64,000 nt of DNA, from contig NC_040032.1 in assembly GCF_000972845.2 (NCBI RefSeq), positions 11,072,334-11,136,333 of the forward strand, in the 5' to 3' direction. The stretch is from Larimichthys crocea. Taxonomy: Eukaryota > Chordata > Actinopteri > Sciaenidae. Under the pieces are notes generated by a model. That model made no database searches, was not told where the DNA came from, and was given only the letters and a program-made list of their open reading frames with translations. This document shows, in pieces, positions 47,696 through 61,060 of the stretch (positions are counted from its first letter, which is position 1; each line of letters starts with the position of its first letter). The translations under genes and the position numbers were made by a program.

Positions 47696-50600
47696 ACTCC
47701 CTCTGAACATTCACACTGAGTGTCAACGGACGATGTGATGGAGGCCTGACCACAAATATTATGTACTTCATTTGAAAGTACACACTTGGTTCACACTATC
47801 AGGCAGAGTGAAAAATTTTACTGTATGTTTGTTGAGGCTGAGATGCTAAATAGAAACGGACAGCAACATATCTCACAAACAAATACCAAAACTGGAAAAG
47901 GTTCAGATACAATAACCTCATGAGTTCCTGGTCCCTGTAACGGTTCCTCCTTCATATTGGCCTTGAAGTCTGTTTGTAGTGTGATTGCATTGTAAGTAAT
48001 GAGCAAAATGGGTTATTTTGTATTTAAAAAAAAAAAACATCTTTTACCATGTGATTTGATTCCAAAGAATTGAATAATGTGTGTGTGGTTAATTTAGTCT
48101 TCAGATTTAATTGGATCACCCAAAGTCACAGTGACCATCACTTGCTTGTCTTTCTTATCGTTTGAGGCCGTGACTTCAAAAGTTCAAAGTTGAACTACAA
48201 GCGAAGAAGCTGCAGTTTTTCCCCTTCGCTTGAGGAGATTTTAGGATGAACGGAAGAACGAATATTCGCCAATGTTAATTTCACGCATGCGTTAGCCTGC
48301 AGCCGGACAGAGATATGGAGGCGTAGAGGAGAGTTAACCTCCACCCTCCACCCACACCTTCCTCACTCGCAAACAGGAAGAGGATGAGGAACAGATTAAG
48401 AGAGCACGACCACGTTGTTTTGGAAAAAGTTTTTGCAGAGTGACATCGAGCACGACCCATGAGAGCGATCTGATATGATAGCTCCACATCACATTTTAAT
48501 CAGATACATTTATGTTGACTCAAGATGAGATGGGTGTCTGGTTCTGATAGATACAAGGGCCATAATCACTGACACAGATACCAACACCTTTATTATTAAA
48601 AAGCAGCATATATTATTCAGCATTTTTTGACACAGGATCATGTTTCACTGTATATGACTGAGCACATGCCCGAGCCTCCACCTCCTCCTTCCTCACTGCT
48701 GATCTGTTTGTTTAACAGTTCAAACATGATAGGGTAATTCCTGCCACCCCTGGGACCCGCTGGGGCAGATCAAGTGCGACCAACTCACTTCTGAGGTTGG
48801 AGCAGGATATAGATATCACCAATGCCCATCGCATAATTACAAGCCTCCTAACGGATGCTCGCTGCCGTCGGACGATCGTCGTCTACGAGGGGAAAGGCAC
48901 AAACCGCGAGCCCCCCTCCCCGATGGCGGATGGCTTTTTAGGAGGGACGGCAAACATCCTGGAGAGTCCAGAGTGCTCGGGTTCAGTGGAGGGAGAGTGT
49001 CCTGCATTATGCATGGTGGTTGTTATTTTCATCACATGCTGCTGTCAGGCGTCATTGTCGTTCCTGCCCCGTCAGCACTGTGTTCACAGATTGTTGTTTT
49101 GGTGTCTACTTTAACCCTCTCCCCGTCGTGCACTTTCCATTTTTCCCCCCGTCTTTACTTTATCTGACTGACTTATGGAAGTGGAGTTAGAGGACCCAGT
49201 GGGCTCCATTAACCGGCCTTGTCTCCGGAGTGGTGTGGATCTTTTGGGTTGAGGAGGGCTCTAAGTCGAGCCGGTTCCTGCGACAAAGCTAGCCCTCGAT
49301 TGTCAGACCACTCAGGAGAACCAGAGGGAGAAAGTGGCCCCGCTCTGGAGCCCATGCATTATTTCACACTGCAAGTGACAGCCCAGCACACAGGCACAAA
49401 TGCCAACAGACGCCGGGGTGTCAGCAAGAGGTGTGTGTTGATGTGTGTATGCATTTGCAGCTTCATGCCACCGCTACAGCGAAACACTCGCAGCATACAG
49501 TATGCTTCGCAGCCGAATAACCTAGATTAGGGCTGGACGGGATTTAGTGAAGTTGTTAGAAGAAATCTTTTGAAGCCACGTCTGGTAAAAAAGGCGAGTG
49601 TGTTACAAAACGAGCCAGGTCTCAAAGCGCTCATTAACGAAGTGTAAGAAGCTGAAAACACAAGGCAGGATGGAAGCTTTAAGGCAGAAATTTCCTGTTT
49701 TTGATCACCACTAGGATGCATTTAGTCTTGTGCTCCTCATCCAAATTACTCCCACCCACCGTCCTCCAACGTGCTTGGTCTTATTTCTGATTTTCCACGA
49801 GTTGGTCCTTCCTTTAAAAAGGAGCATTTCATGATGAAAACCTATTTGCACTGTAGAAATGACCTCGTTACTCTGCACTATCCATCCTACACTCATCTGT
49901 GGAGAGTAACTCATTCATTTGAAATGAGAATATAACGCTTCATTAGGTTGTGGCTGCTGTGGCAATGCACTCTGTAATTGAGGACAAAACAATAATATTA
50001 GAGGCTGGTTAAATGACCTATGAAACTAGTTCGTCTTACTCTCACGTTGAGCTTTTCATTACTTATTGATTCATTGATGTTGGTCATTTGATCACAGAAA
50101 CAAGCTACTCTTAAATATAAGGAAATAATTAATAGGTGCAAATAAGTTAAAGTGAAGAGAAGATTCAACATTTTGTGAAATAAAAAATGTGTTTGATTTG
50201 AAACGAGATGATCAATCATCAGGGGCAGATTGTTTTAGGACTCTGGTTAGACCAGTATTTGTATTATTCACTACTTTATACTTTTATTTACTCAACAGCA
50301 CTTATTTTAAGCTGCAGTTATTAGTCACTTTGCTGACTAAATGCTTTGGAATAGATTAAAGTACCAAACATTATATGAAGTAGTTCAACTGAGCTCCACC
50401 TTGCAGCTAAAACATAAAATCCCACTTATAAATTAATGCGTCGGTATAATGTGATTGAACAATGTTTTCCGGGATTTGTGCAAAATCACACGTGAACTAA
50501 TCAAACTGAAGTTTAATATCAAGCAAACAAAACTCTTGATACAGGTAAACCATGTGTGTATTCATATATTTGAACTTTTCATTCCCACTAAAGGTCGATT

Positions 50601-53600
50601 GATTAGAGTGAATTATTGCTGATGACAGCAATCATTAATAATTAGCCAATGATATGATATAATAATCACTCGGAAAGGTTTGATTCTGCATAATGAGTTT
50701 GGATTTTTCTCTTTTCATTATTGCACTCTCTTCTCTCCTGCAGTGGTTTAAACAAGCTTAACTCCTAATAATGTTGCGTAATAGTAGTGGATGGACGCGC
50801 ACATTATTCTGTAAAACCTTGCACTACATTTGGATTTAAAACGGGTTAGTGTTTATTAACATCAGTTCCTGACCCGACCAGGCTACAATCCACTTATCCT
50901 TTGGATAAATGAAGAGAAATAACCAAGTAGATATAAACCCTATTGTGTCCAGTTTATATACAGTATATATACCTTGAGCACCATAATGCTGCATTTCCCT
51001 GTTTGTCCTCCCCATTCAATTTATTCTGTCGAAAAACTGCTGATAAAGACTGCGGGGAGTAGGAGTGAAGTGAAAGACATGGAGGAGATAGAGGAAATAC
51101 AAATGAAATAACAGAGACGGGAGAGTGATGGGAGGTGTACGTCTCACTAGCGTTGGCGATTAGGCAGGAAAGTGTGTGTGTGTGCACGCTTGCTTGGATG
51201 AGTGTGTTTGTGCACGTCTGACTGCGAGTGTGTGTTTTGCACGTTACATCCTAGCCTACTTCCTCTTTCACCTCCTGACATTCCACTTCCCATCACAGCG
51301 GCCTGGCGTTCCCAGATAAGGCCTTCCAGTACATTCCTTCCTTCCTGTCGTCGCTCTCCTCTCCATCCAGCGACCAATTCCACCCCGCGGCGATCAATCC
51401 AACCGATAACGGTTGGACGCCAAAATAAATAAATCCATTTCGTCTTCTCCTCATTTCAATACAAAAAGGCTGTCGGTAAATAACAGCCTCTGTTGTAGTG
51501 GCAGTGTGCACGGAGAAGTGAACGTGGAGTGAATCTGTCACGTCAGAGTGATAGAGACCTCAGCTGCTCAGCTGTAGCAGATCGATATTTGGTAACCTTT
51601 TGTCGGCGATGGCTGGATAAAGGCGGCTGCACTGAGAGGGAGGGATTGTTAAAGCGGCCGGTGTAACGATGGCACCACGCCCATCCTTCCTGCAACTGGA
51701 GCCACGCTGTGGTAGCTGGAGAAGGGACAGAGGGGGTCTGAATGCATGGAGAGAGAGTGTGTGTGTGTGTGTGTGACTCGGTCTCCTGTTTCTGCTTGTG
51801 TGCACGAGTGTACAGGTGCTCGGTAACAGGAGTCGGACCCCATTGTCCATTGTCCGGAGGGATTCTGGGTAGAAGGCACAGGCTGCAGCATACAATGGCT
51901 TGTTTCAGAAAAGCGGTGGCTCTTACCTAGAAAGAAAAAAAAAGAAAAATATGGAGGTTTACTTCTGCTCCAGCTCTGGATCAAACAGCAACAAGCTTTT
52001 CTGTGAAGTGAAGTAGCTGTATGGAGGAAGCAACCCGTGTGACAGCCTGCTCCTTTAAAGAAGAGACGATCATTATCTTAGCAGACGACTGAAACGGATA
52101 GGGGGGGGTGTTTAGTTCACTTTGCTCATTACCTGCTGGAAGAACAAGATGAGAAATACCCGTCTGACATTTAACTTAAACTGACATTTCACTTTCCCTC
52201 GTTATTCATCTCACAAATTGTGTGCAGGAGCTTGTAATTGTGCCAGAAACTCATGTTATAGAATCAAATTTGAGCAGTAACGTAGTACAAGTACAAAATG
52301 TCAAATATATATATGAAAACCTATATTAAATGAAAAGATATAACCTTACACTGACAGCTAGAGTTGTTTCCAAAGACACAAATGTTTCTCCAGCAATGAT
52401 TTTCTTTATAGACGGGTTTAAAAGTGTTAGTATGTATGAAGTTTCTGTTGTTTGAGAGCACAGAAGTCCTCTTTCGTTCATCTAACCATGTGACACGTTC
52501 CCTCATGGATATTTTATTAGTAATGTCAACACGTGTGAAAATCCTGTCAGGTATGGGCCTGATGTTACACCGTGTACAGAAAACTTCACTCAGCACATAG
52601 CATAGCATTTTATTAATGCAGGATCAAGAGCATAATAAAGGCCATGGACCACGGTAACAATGTGAACTCTCCACCACCTAATTAAAACCCAGCACGTTCG
52701 CCAGATCATTAAATGCTAATAACCAATTATGCACCACGTCTCGATGAATGCAAAGAAAGAAATTAATCTTTTCACTGTTATTGACAAAAAGAAAAAATGT
52801 CAAAATGCTAAATGAACCTTCGGCGGATCAATTATTAACGTGTGAGCTACATTTTATTTTGATGCCGTTCTTATCTGTGATGTTACCGTAGCTGTAAAGT
52901 CATTTCATCCTAAAAAGAAATTCCAATATTTTCAGTGTTGTGGGGAAACTCCTTCACATTTTCTCTCGGCTCTTGCCTCAGCGATCGTCTGTGTTGTGCT
53001 CAGGACGAGGCTCGGACGTCTGCTCACGCTGACAGAACAGATCACATCATACCAGTTTCTCCCATTACCTCATGGGTTACCGCGGGTCGGTCTCAGAGTT
53101 CACTTTGTGATTTCAAAGCACGGGTTTTTATCTTGTGTGTGACCTTGGATATCTATATTTCTAGAAAGACTCCCTGCAGGGGAAATCAATATGACAGATT
53201 ACATGGCTTCATAAGACCTATGTCAGGCATACGTTGAATGTCCTTTTGTTTCTGTGTTACAAAGTCCTCTTTTGTCTGTAAGCTTGTTTTTGTTCTGTGT
53301 GCAATCACATTTAAAAAAAAAGAAGGTATAATTCTGTTTTTGCTACCCTAGAATAAGTCTCTTATTTCCACTGTATACATGCTACTCTATCTGTAAAGTT
53401 CCAGTCTGCCAAGATGAGCAACTTTAATTTCAAATTTAAAGATGAGATCAATATTTATTTTCACTCCTACCAATCATGCAGTATCTCAGATGTCAACGTG
53501 CTCCAAATTAATTCATAGTACTTCAATAATACTGCTCAGTATGGACTGTAGCCTCTGGAGAGTACGTGCCGGAGGATCTGCTGTACCTGCACCAAAATCA

Positions 53601-53668
53601 CTCGTTGCAATTAGTGCATGACACTCAGCTCTATGCGTATAGCATACATTATAGCGATCATATCGTTT
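47696..53668. other. no gene recognised
   Basis: Short ORFs only. 48720-49010 is GC-richer, with a 105-codon ORF (48797-49114) lacking recognisable domains or family resemblance; it may be conserved non-coding DNA. A short (GT)n run lies at 51757-51775. Otherwise AT-rich. Confidence 0.5.
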
Positions 53669-53795
53669 CAGCCCTGTGATGAGCTGGCGACTTGCCTAGG
53701 GGTGGACCCTGCCTCTCGCCCCAAGTCAGCTGGGATAAGCTCCAGCCCTTACCGTGACCCTGATGAGGATAAGCGGCTACAGATAAAGGATGGAT
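53669..53795 (+). mobile_element. SINE/LINE tail fragment (common teleost type)
   Basis: Blocks in order: cctgtgatgagctggcgact, gcctctcgccccaag, tcagctgggataagctcc, gtgaccctgatgaggataag, cggctacagataaaggatgg. This is a very common 3' segment of teleost retroposons. It explains the 62-codon ORF at 53618-53806, which is not a gene. Confidence 0.8.
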
Positions 53796-55984
53796 ATCTT
53801 TTTTAGATTTTGAAAGTCATGCTGGTGGTGTGGCTCTCTAGATCGGTCTGTCCACCACTTTGTCACCCACTCGTCCAAATATGATCATTTCTGGCTCCAA
53901 AAAACTAAGAAGGCAACGGCTATAATGCCAAATGTGAAACTTCAGGGTGGCTGGGTGATCACACTCGGTTCAGCATGGATTGTAATAAGTTAGACGTCTA
54001 ACACAGTTGTCTGTATGTAGCTTTAATTAATGATGACTGATGATGACAAAATTGCCGCATCTTTTTGTTTTCCAGCTCTGATTTATCGTTCCGTTTCCCG
54101 TATTCAGAGAAAAATTAACATTCAGCCACCTCGCTTGTCATTAAAAAGCACCTCCCTGATCTGATGTCAGGCTGACGGCATGCTTGATGACTGATAACGC
54201 TTGACAACAGAGCAACAAGGCTCCTGGTGTCAACTGTGGCGGCAGCAGCTAATATTTCTCACCGCGAGTTTGATTTCCATCAGTGACATGTTAACTGTCA
54301 GTCACTTTTATTTATAGCTGCTGGGGGAAGTTTCATCAGTTAGGTGCGTTGGCAGGTGGATGTCAGTGCACAGTTCAGCGTCTGACTCCCAGTCCGTCTG
54401 CTGCTGCTGCCGCCATCCCCTCCACCCCGGCACCAGATGTGCTTCACTCTTTTGGGAGTCCCACCTTTAGCACTGACTTTGAACACTGATAGGATTAGCA
54501 GTGTTGAGGCTTAGCACAGAGTCCTCGCCCGCTCTGCCATCTAACCCAATCAACTCTGAGTGGAGCGGAGATGAGAGGGAAGAGCTGCCATGCCGACACC
54601 TCTGTCCGCACGCTTTGATGCTGCATCCACTCACATGCAAGACGCAAAATATGATGCACTGAGCATGCTCAAAGCATGAGCTGAAATACACTGTATATGA
54701 GCATGTGTTGGATTCACAGCGCTGTAATTTGTTTATGAGGTAATATACAGCTAATGTGGTATAATAACAGTGTATGATGATTTGGATTTTAATACTCTAA
54801 GCGTGACATTAAGACTATAAGACTAATATCTGTGTTCAAGCGGCATTCTGCCTCCCTCAGCATCAGATTTAGACTTTTATAGTGTAGCGTCATTAGAATG
54901 GTATTTTGTGGCAGGTGTTATGGCAAAACAGACATCCTGTGTGAGGAAAGACTTTCCAGGAATTTCCAGGCCACATTTCTTTTGGAAAATCCGGCGTGAA
55001 TGACTGAAGTAGGTCTGTACAACAGGAGGCACGACGCAGATAACATTCAACTGCACCCAGACGGCTGGTCTGTGTGTCACTGCTATACCCAGACAGAGTA
55101 GTACTGATACTAGTGAAGCTTTTTCTGATGAAAATATGTACGACTGCATATGTTAGATCACTCTCTAGTTATATGAAAACTCAGTTTGTTAAATGCATTC
55201 AAGTATTTTTAAAAGCCCCAATTTACTCCCAGTTTTGCAGCAGATAATATTAAATGTACGGATCATAGAGTTTAAAAATGAGCCCTAATGATGTGTCATA
55301 GATTCATCATCAGCTTCATTCAAGGCTCTACTAGGTCTCTGGTGAATTGATTTAAACTTTGAATTTGCTGCGTATAAATCAAACACAAGTTAAAAGAGTT
55401 GATAAAGTCTCTGAGGAGCCATGAGTTGAATTTATATTGACCTGTTGTCGTTGAAAACAATGGTACACTGAAATAACATTTAAGTGACAGTGATGAAGAT
55501 TTCCATTCACTGAGAGCAGCAGGAAGATCAAACTGGATGAAGAAGTACTGACGCTGAACTGTGATCAGTGTCATATATCGCCATCAGTGTGGTAACGTCT
55601 GGCTTTTTGTCAGTGGTAGGGGCTGTAGTAACATAATTATAATCTCTCCAGCAACAACAATAATTACAGCATAAATATAGGTTCCCTCCGCAGGGGTTCA
55701 TTCTATATTATATCCAGAAATGTCTGCAAAGACCGAGCTGACCCGCACCAAACCCTCCTGAGGGCCACACCAACCACACGCAACCTTATAATTAAGTGGC
55801 ATAAGTGCTATTATTATCATACATTTTTCATATATTACTGTATGGCAGGCATGCTCATTATGACATGTGAGCCACACCTCGCGCCTTAACTCAGTCACTG
55901 GAAGAGAAACAGCGTTTTGTCTGTTTTGTCGCCTTGTATTTCACAAATGTCTCGCCAGTGACTCAAAGTCAGCCTCATCTCCAG

Positions 55985-56290
55985 ATTCTACCGGGCCCGT
56001 CCGTGTGTTGCGTGAGCCTCACGTCATTGCGATTAATACTCCGTCGTGGTCCGTTTCGGTGGGCGGTGAAGTCGCGTGTGGGATGGACCAAATACGTGAC
56101 GCTCAAGCAACGTGCCTCGGGCGGGCCGGTGGATTTACTCTTGTCTGGCAGCTTCTTGCTCGCTCACTCTCTCCTTTTCTCTTCGTAGCTTCCTCCATCA
56201 ACGTCCTCTTCATTCTTTTCTCCTCTGCCATCATGTCCATAGAGGCTGCTGAGCTAACAGCAGCTACAGTTCACAGAGTGAAGTGAACTT
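55985..56290 (+). promoter_or_regulatory. small CpG-dense patch, possible cryptic promoter or exon
   Basis: About 18 CpG dinucleotides in 150 bases (55985-56145), in a region otherwise poor in CpG. It is followed by a pyrimidine tract ending cttcgtag at about 56187, which resembles a splice acceptor, and then an ATG (56233) with the frame MSIEAAELTAATVHRVK before TGA at 56284. It lies in a 139-codon ORF (55867-56286) without recognisable domains. It could equally be a decayed GC-rich transposon. Confidence 0.25.
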
Positions 56291-59200
56291 TATATTATAG
56301 TGACCTAAAAGGTAAAATCGACACTAAAATCCTGAGAGTGTGGAACATGTCAGGTCTGGTTTTCTTTTTGAGCACTTGATGCATCAGCTCATAGATTAAA
56401 GGCTCATCCTTTAGCTGTTAACTGTCACATCCAAAGCACCAGTTACATTAACGGAGAAATAAATAGCACTTTCACAGTTTTTAAGGCATTTATGAGGCAT
56501 GAAAAAAAAAAAACTTCATGTTGTGTTTGAACTTCATGGACAGCAATACAGTGTCTGCATAAGAATCCATAAACCTGTATACAGTCTGCTACATAAAGGA
56601 TTTGTATATTTCCTTAACATAGACCGTCTGACATTCCTGTCTTTGTTCTGGCCCCCTGCCAGCCGAGAGCTGACACTGAGCAAATTGGTACTTTTCCATA
56701 AACAGTTCCTCACAGTTGAGGGATTTAACTTTATCAGAGACGGATGTCCCTCTGAATAATCCAGCCACAAGTAGCTCTTTGATAACTTGTCATGAATACT
56801 CGAGGGACTGCTTCTCCTCTGTTTCTCTTTTCTTCTTCTTTCTCTTGAGGCTAATACTCAGCAAATATCTCAGCCACGCTGATTTTAAAGCTCAATTTTC
56901 AACAAAAAAAAAAAAATTCTCCTTTTAACTCAGATCCACTGTAGGCCAAAAAAACAACAGAGGGCATTTTCCATTGTGTTCAGGCTGGAGGGGAAATCAA
57001 AGAGCAAACAGCAAAATAACCTTTTCCTCTCGGGACAGTGAACTCTGCTCGTCACTTCCGGCCTCCGAGAGCCCTTTTGTTTGTTTTTGATGCTCTCTGG
57101 GACCATGAGCTCACTAATTAGGATACGCGGTGTCTTCTGTAAGAGGGACAGACAGGATGTTATCAGAGGATGCTGAGGGCGCCCTGGTACGTGATAGATG
57201 ATTAATTGTTTATCAGTCAGCTCATGATAGCAGGTTAGCTCTTCTTTATTTATTTGTTTGGCATGACGACGTCGTGTTTTCACTTCTCAAAGGTTTTTGG
57301 AATACACACATGGGAATTATTCTCAGTATATATTATAATTTGAGTTAAGATGAGAAGGTCTATCATGTTTTATACATAACGCCCCATAAAATCCCAACTA
57401 TTAAACATTAGAGATGTGACTACGTTGATTCCAGTCCAGTCTGTGTGCTAAAGTAAACTATCACCAGCTTCGTATCTGTCATACAGACATGAGATGAGAC
57501 ATGGTGTTAGTTTTCATCTTCTTTGCATGAAGGCAAATTTTCCAGAAAGTCAAACTAAAGTCCTTTAAAGTTTCATTTCCAAAGCAAGCATGCCAAGTTT
57601 GTCCTTGACTAAAAACCGCACTATAAGACATCACACACTCAAAGTTACGGCTTCTTTCCGGCTAATGAATGCTCGATATTTGAAACCTAATTGTTGTAAC
57701 AGAATCAAACTGTATTTGAACTCTAAAATCCTCTTTAAGAGCCTTGATCCTTCTGTAAAGATTATAGTTTGTGTCTGTGTGTGTGTGTGTTTGTGGCTGT
57801 GTTTACTAAGAGCATCACTGAAGTGTTGTGACATGGTGTGGGAAAACCACTACGCTTTCTCAGGATGTAACGTAATCCAGCCCCACATGTAGGCTCTGTT
57901 TCATGGTGGTTCTCCTTTTACAATTCATCCAAACCCATGGCGTTTTTCTTTTTTTTTTCTGGGCTCATTATCGTTGTCTCCATCTATTCTAGGAGTGATG
58001 ACATAATCAACCCATGTCATGTTTTTGCAGTCGCTGGGGAAAAAGAAAAAAGGCCAAATATGAGCTGCTGTCATCAGATACCGTCACACAGAAACACATG
58101 ATCCAGCCGAGGAGAGAAAGTTTCCGCCGCGTTCCTTCATCATTCATTCGGGTCAAATTAGCATGTTAAGCTGTTCAACATCTTCAATTAGCATAGCTAC
58201 ACGGTGGATGGCTCCGTCCTCGCCCCCACCCCTCACCCCCAACCCTATACATTATCAGCCTGTGTCAAAACAAGACGAATGCCTCTCCCTCTCTCACTGC
58301 CGAGCCCTTATCTTTTGATTTCAAGCACCATCCTCCTCCTCTCCGTCCTCGTCTTTTTCAAGGGTGCGCACGACTAGGCTCTTAATTATGGAGGAACCCA
58401 TTTCCTACATCTTAAAAAGATATGTAACACCTAATAAAGCACTTAAAATAAGACTGAAGTTATAAATCCTAATGAGAAGAAGCTGTCAGAATCTAAAGAG
58501 ATCCTCTGGGAAATTAAATGAACTTTAAAGGGAAAAACGAAGATTGGTCGACTCTGACCGTGATCGTGTCCTTCTGTGTTTTCACACACCTCATTCCTGA
58601 GGTTCTCTCTCTCTAATAAGGCTTTCGGATTTGTTCTACACACACACTGAGTTAACCATGCAAACATCAACATCTGCTCTCGCTAGTTCTGAGAGAAAGG
58701 AGGCGGACCGAATGCTGTGTGTGTGCATTGCACCATGGGAGGACCAAATGGCGTCATTATGGACCATCTTCGCTCCTTTGGCGCCAGACAAACCGCTTTC
58801 ATCCCCCACAACAACAAAAACAAACAAGTCCTTCACCTGCCACATCATTAAAGTGTTACACACCACCCGGTCTGCTGTCTACCTGAAGGTCAGCTGCATC
58901 GTGCCTCGCTCAGCGTTTGTCTGAGAATCAGTCAAAAAGTTTGCAGATGATCACCATGTGTTAGCAGTTTTACTTCAGCCCGGCTTGGTGTTGGCTCAGA
59001 GCTCGCCGTTCGGCTGGCGGCAGCACAGATGCAATTATGGATCAAGGCACACAACACATGCTCTTCATGAGGTAGCGTATACGAAACATTCCCAGCATCC
59101 TAAAGTGCCGTCCTGGTGCACACAGCGATCATATAGCTGTCCTCGCCTCACTCATCTCCAGCACAATCCCATCTCTCTTGGTTTCACTTAAGCACCTGTC

Positions 59201-60799
59201 AACCTGCAGCCATGCCACCACATCTCTTTAATGGCTTCCACACACACACACACACAGTCAGTCACTGGAGACAACACATCTCCGTCCATCTTCCCTGACA
59301 CAACAGTCATGTCATACCATGTTTCCCCATCTTTTGATTAAAGTGGAGGAATGATACCCAGATTGAAGGCTGCTGAGTTTCTATGTCAACACACTCATTC
59401 CCAGTGTGTGTGTAAGGTCATATTCTAGCAGCAGCAGCAGGAGGAGGAGGAGGGGAGTGTGGTAGAATAACCCTGGGCTGGATTCACTATGATCCAATGG
59501 TGTCCTGAGCAGATCGTCACCTGTCATCCGCCCGTATCGTCCGGATTGATCTGCACAGCACAATCAGTCTTCACCGTGTGACCTGCTCTGTGGTATGACT
59601 GCCTTCCCTCCCTCGCCGTTGACGCTTTGCGGTGTTTTGTGCAGCGTGTGCTGATGACAGCTCTGTGTCCCGCCGCTCACATTTTCAATAAATACAGGAA
59701 GCGTTGGCTCACGTATCCGTGTTAGTCAGAATGACGCTGATGAACGCAGGAAGGAGACACGGTTACAGGTCACAACCAAAGTGGCATGTTTATCACCGAC
59801 TGGTCCAGATGGCGGCTTTTGTTGTGGATGACATGTTGACATTCGTTTTATTATGCACTGCATGAATTTGTGGAACATCTGGAAAGCATATAAATCCAGT
59901 TATTATGTTATGTATGTATGTAAAGTTGTTTGTTTACTGCTTTTGTAAAGTTATTAGCGTGTACATTAATCAGTTATGACTGTCAGCTTCTTTAAATCAC
60001 AAATACTGTGTGCACTCATTACACATCAACCAGATACGATGGTGGAGAAATTGTGATTGTTATCACGCCACAGAGAGTCAATATTTTTCCATGTGAGAAA
60101 TGTTTAGATTTTTAATATGTACTTGTGTCCAGGTGAGATGTCCACACTCAGCTACAGTACCTGAATGCAACCAAAGCCTGCTCAGACATGATTGATCAAT
60201 ATTACTCAGACAAATGGAAAACATAATTAATCCGATGCCAAAATCTTTGCCTCTGTTTGTAGAGGTTTCACCTTGAAGTCCGCCTGTTCTCAGGAGTTTG
60301 GTCAACTTCCAGTTTAAACTCCCGAGGATGAGAGTTTGATCCTGGTGTATTGTTGAATTATTCCAAACCTATATTTCACTCTCCAGCACTGACATCGTAA
60401 GAGCACGTTGGTAATGAAACTGTCTAAGAAATTGTTTATTTTTGGAACAATGACCAAACTATAAGTATTTTTATGCATCATTTGCTGATAATGTTACTAA
60501 CTGAAGATCAGCGAGCCGGTATTTAAATGTCAGTAGTGTGACCTTTGTACTCGTCATGACCCTAAAGCTGTTTACTGTATCCAGGGTGACATTTCTTGCT
60601 TTGTCTAAGAAACACACTGTCTCGTGTCCCCTATGACTGCTCGGTGCACACATGCCTTGTCATCAGCGCTTTGCAGACTGCTCCGAACGCTGCTGTGTTG
60701 ATCCTCTTACGGTACTTTATACAAAAGGCAAAGCAAATCTGTGTAAATCTGTCTATAAAGTCATGTTCAGACTTCTATACACAGCCAGCAGAGAGTGAT

Positions 60800-60801
<2 letters not shown>

Positions 60802-60843
<42 letters not shown>
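60802..60843. repeat. (GT)n microsatellite
   Basis: 42 bases of uninterrupted GT repeat, read directly. Confidence 0.97.
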
Positions 60844-60848
<5 letters not shown>

Positions 60849-60986
60849 CCTGTCTGACCCGACACTTGGACTTCACTTTAGCGGTGCAACCAAGACAAAC
60901 AGGCTAATCCTGGAATAAAGCTCTATCACAACGCTATCAGGAGGCCCAGCTTTTTCCTCCATGCTGCTATCCATACAATGCAGAGG

Positions 60987-60988
<2 letters not shown>

Positions 60989-61059
<71 letters not shown>
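60989..61059. repeat. long (GT)n microsatellite
   Basis: 71 bases of uninterrupted GT repeat, the longest in the window, followed by a T run at 61070-61080. Likely highly polymorphic and able to adopt Z-DNA. Confidence 0.97.

Positions 61060-61060
<1 letters not shown>

Noticed and set aside
48797..49114. 105-codon ORF starting MEQDIDITNAHRI
   Set aside because: No family resemblance and no supporting splice or promoter signals; kept only as possible conserved non-coding DNA.
53618..53806. 62-codon ORF containing DELATCLGVDPASRPKSAG
   Set aside because: Familiar false translation of a common teleost retroposon tail.
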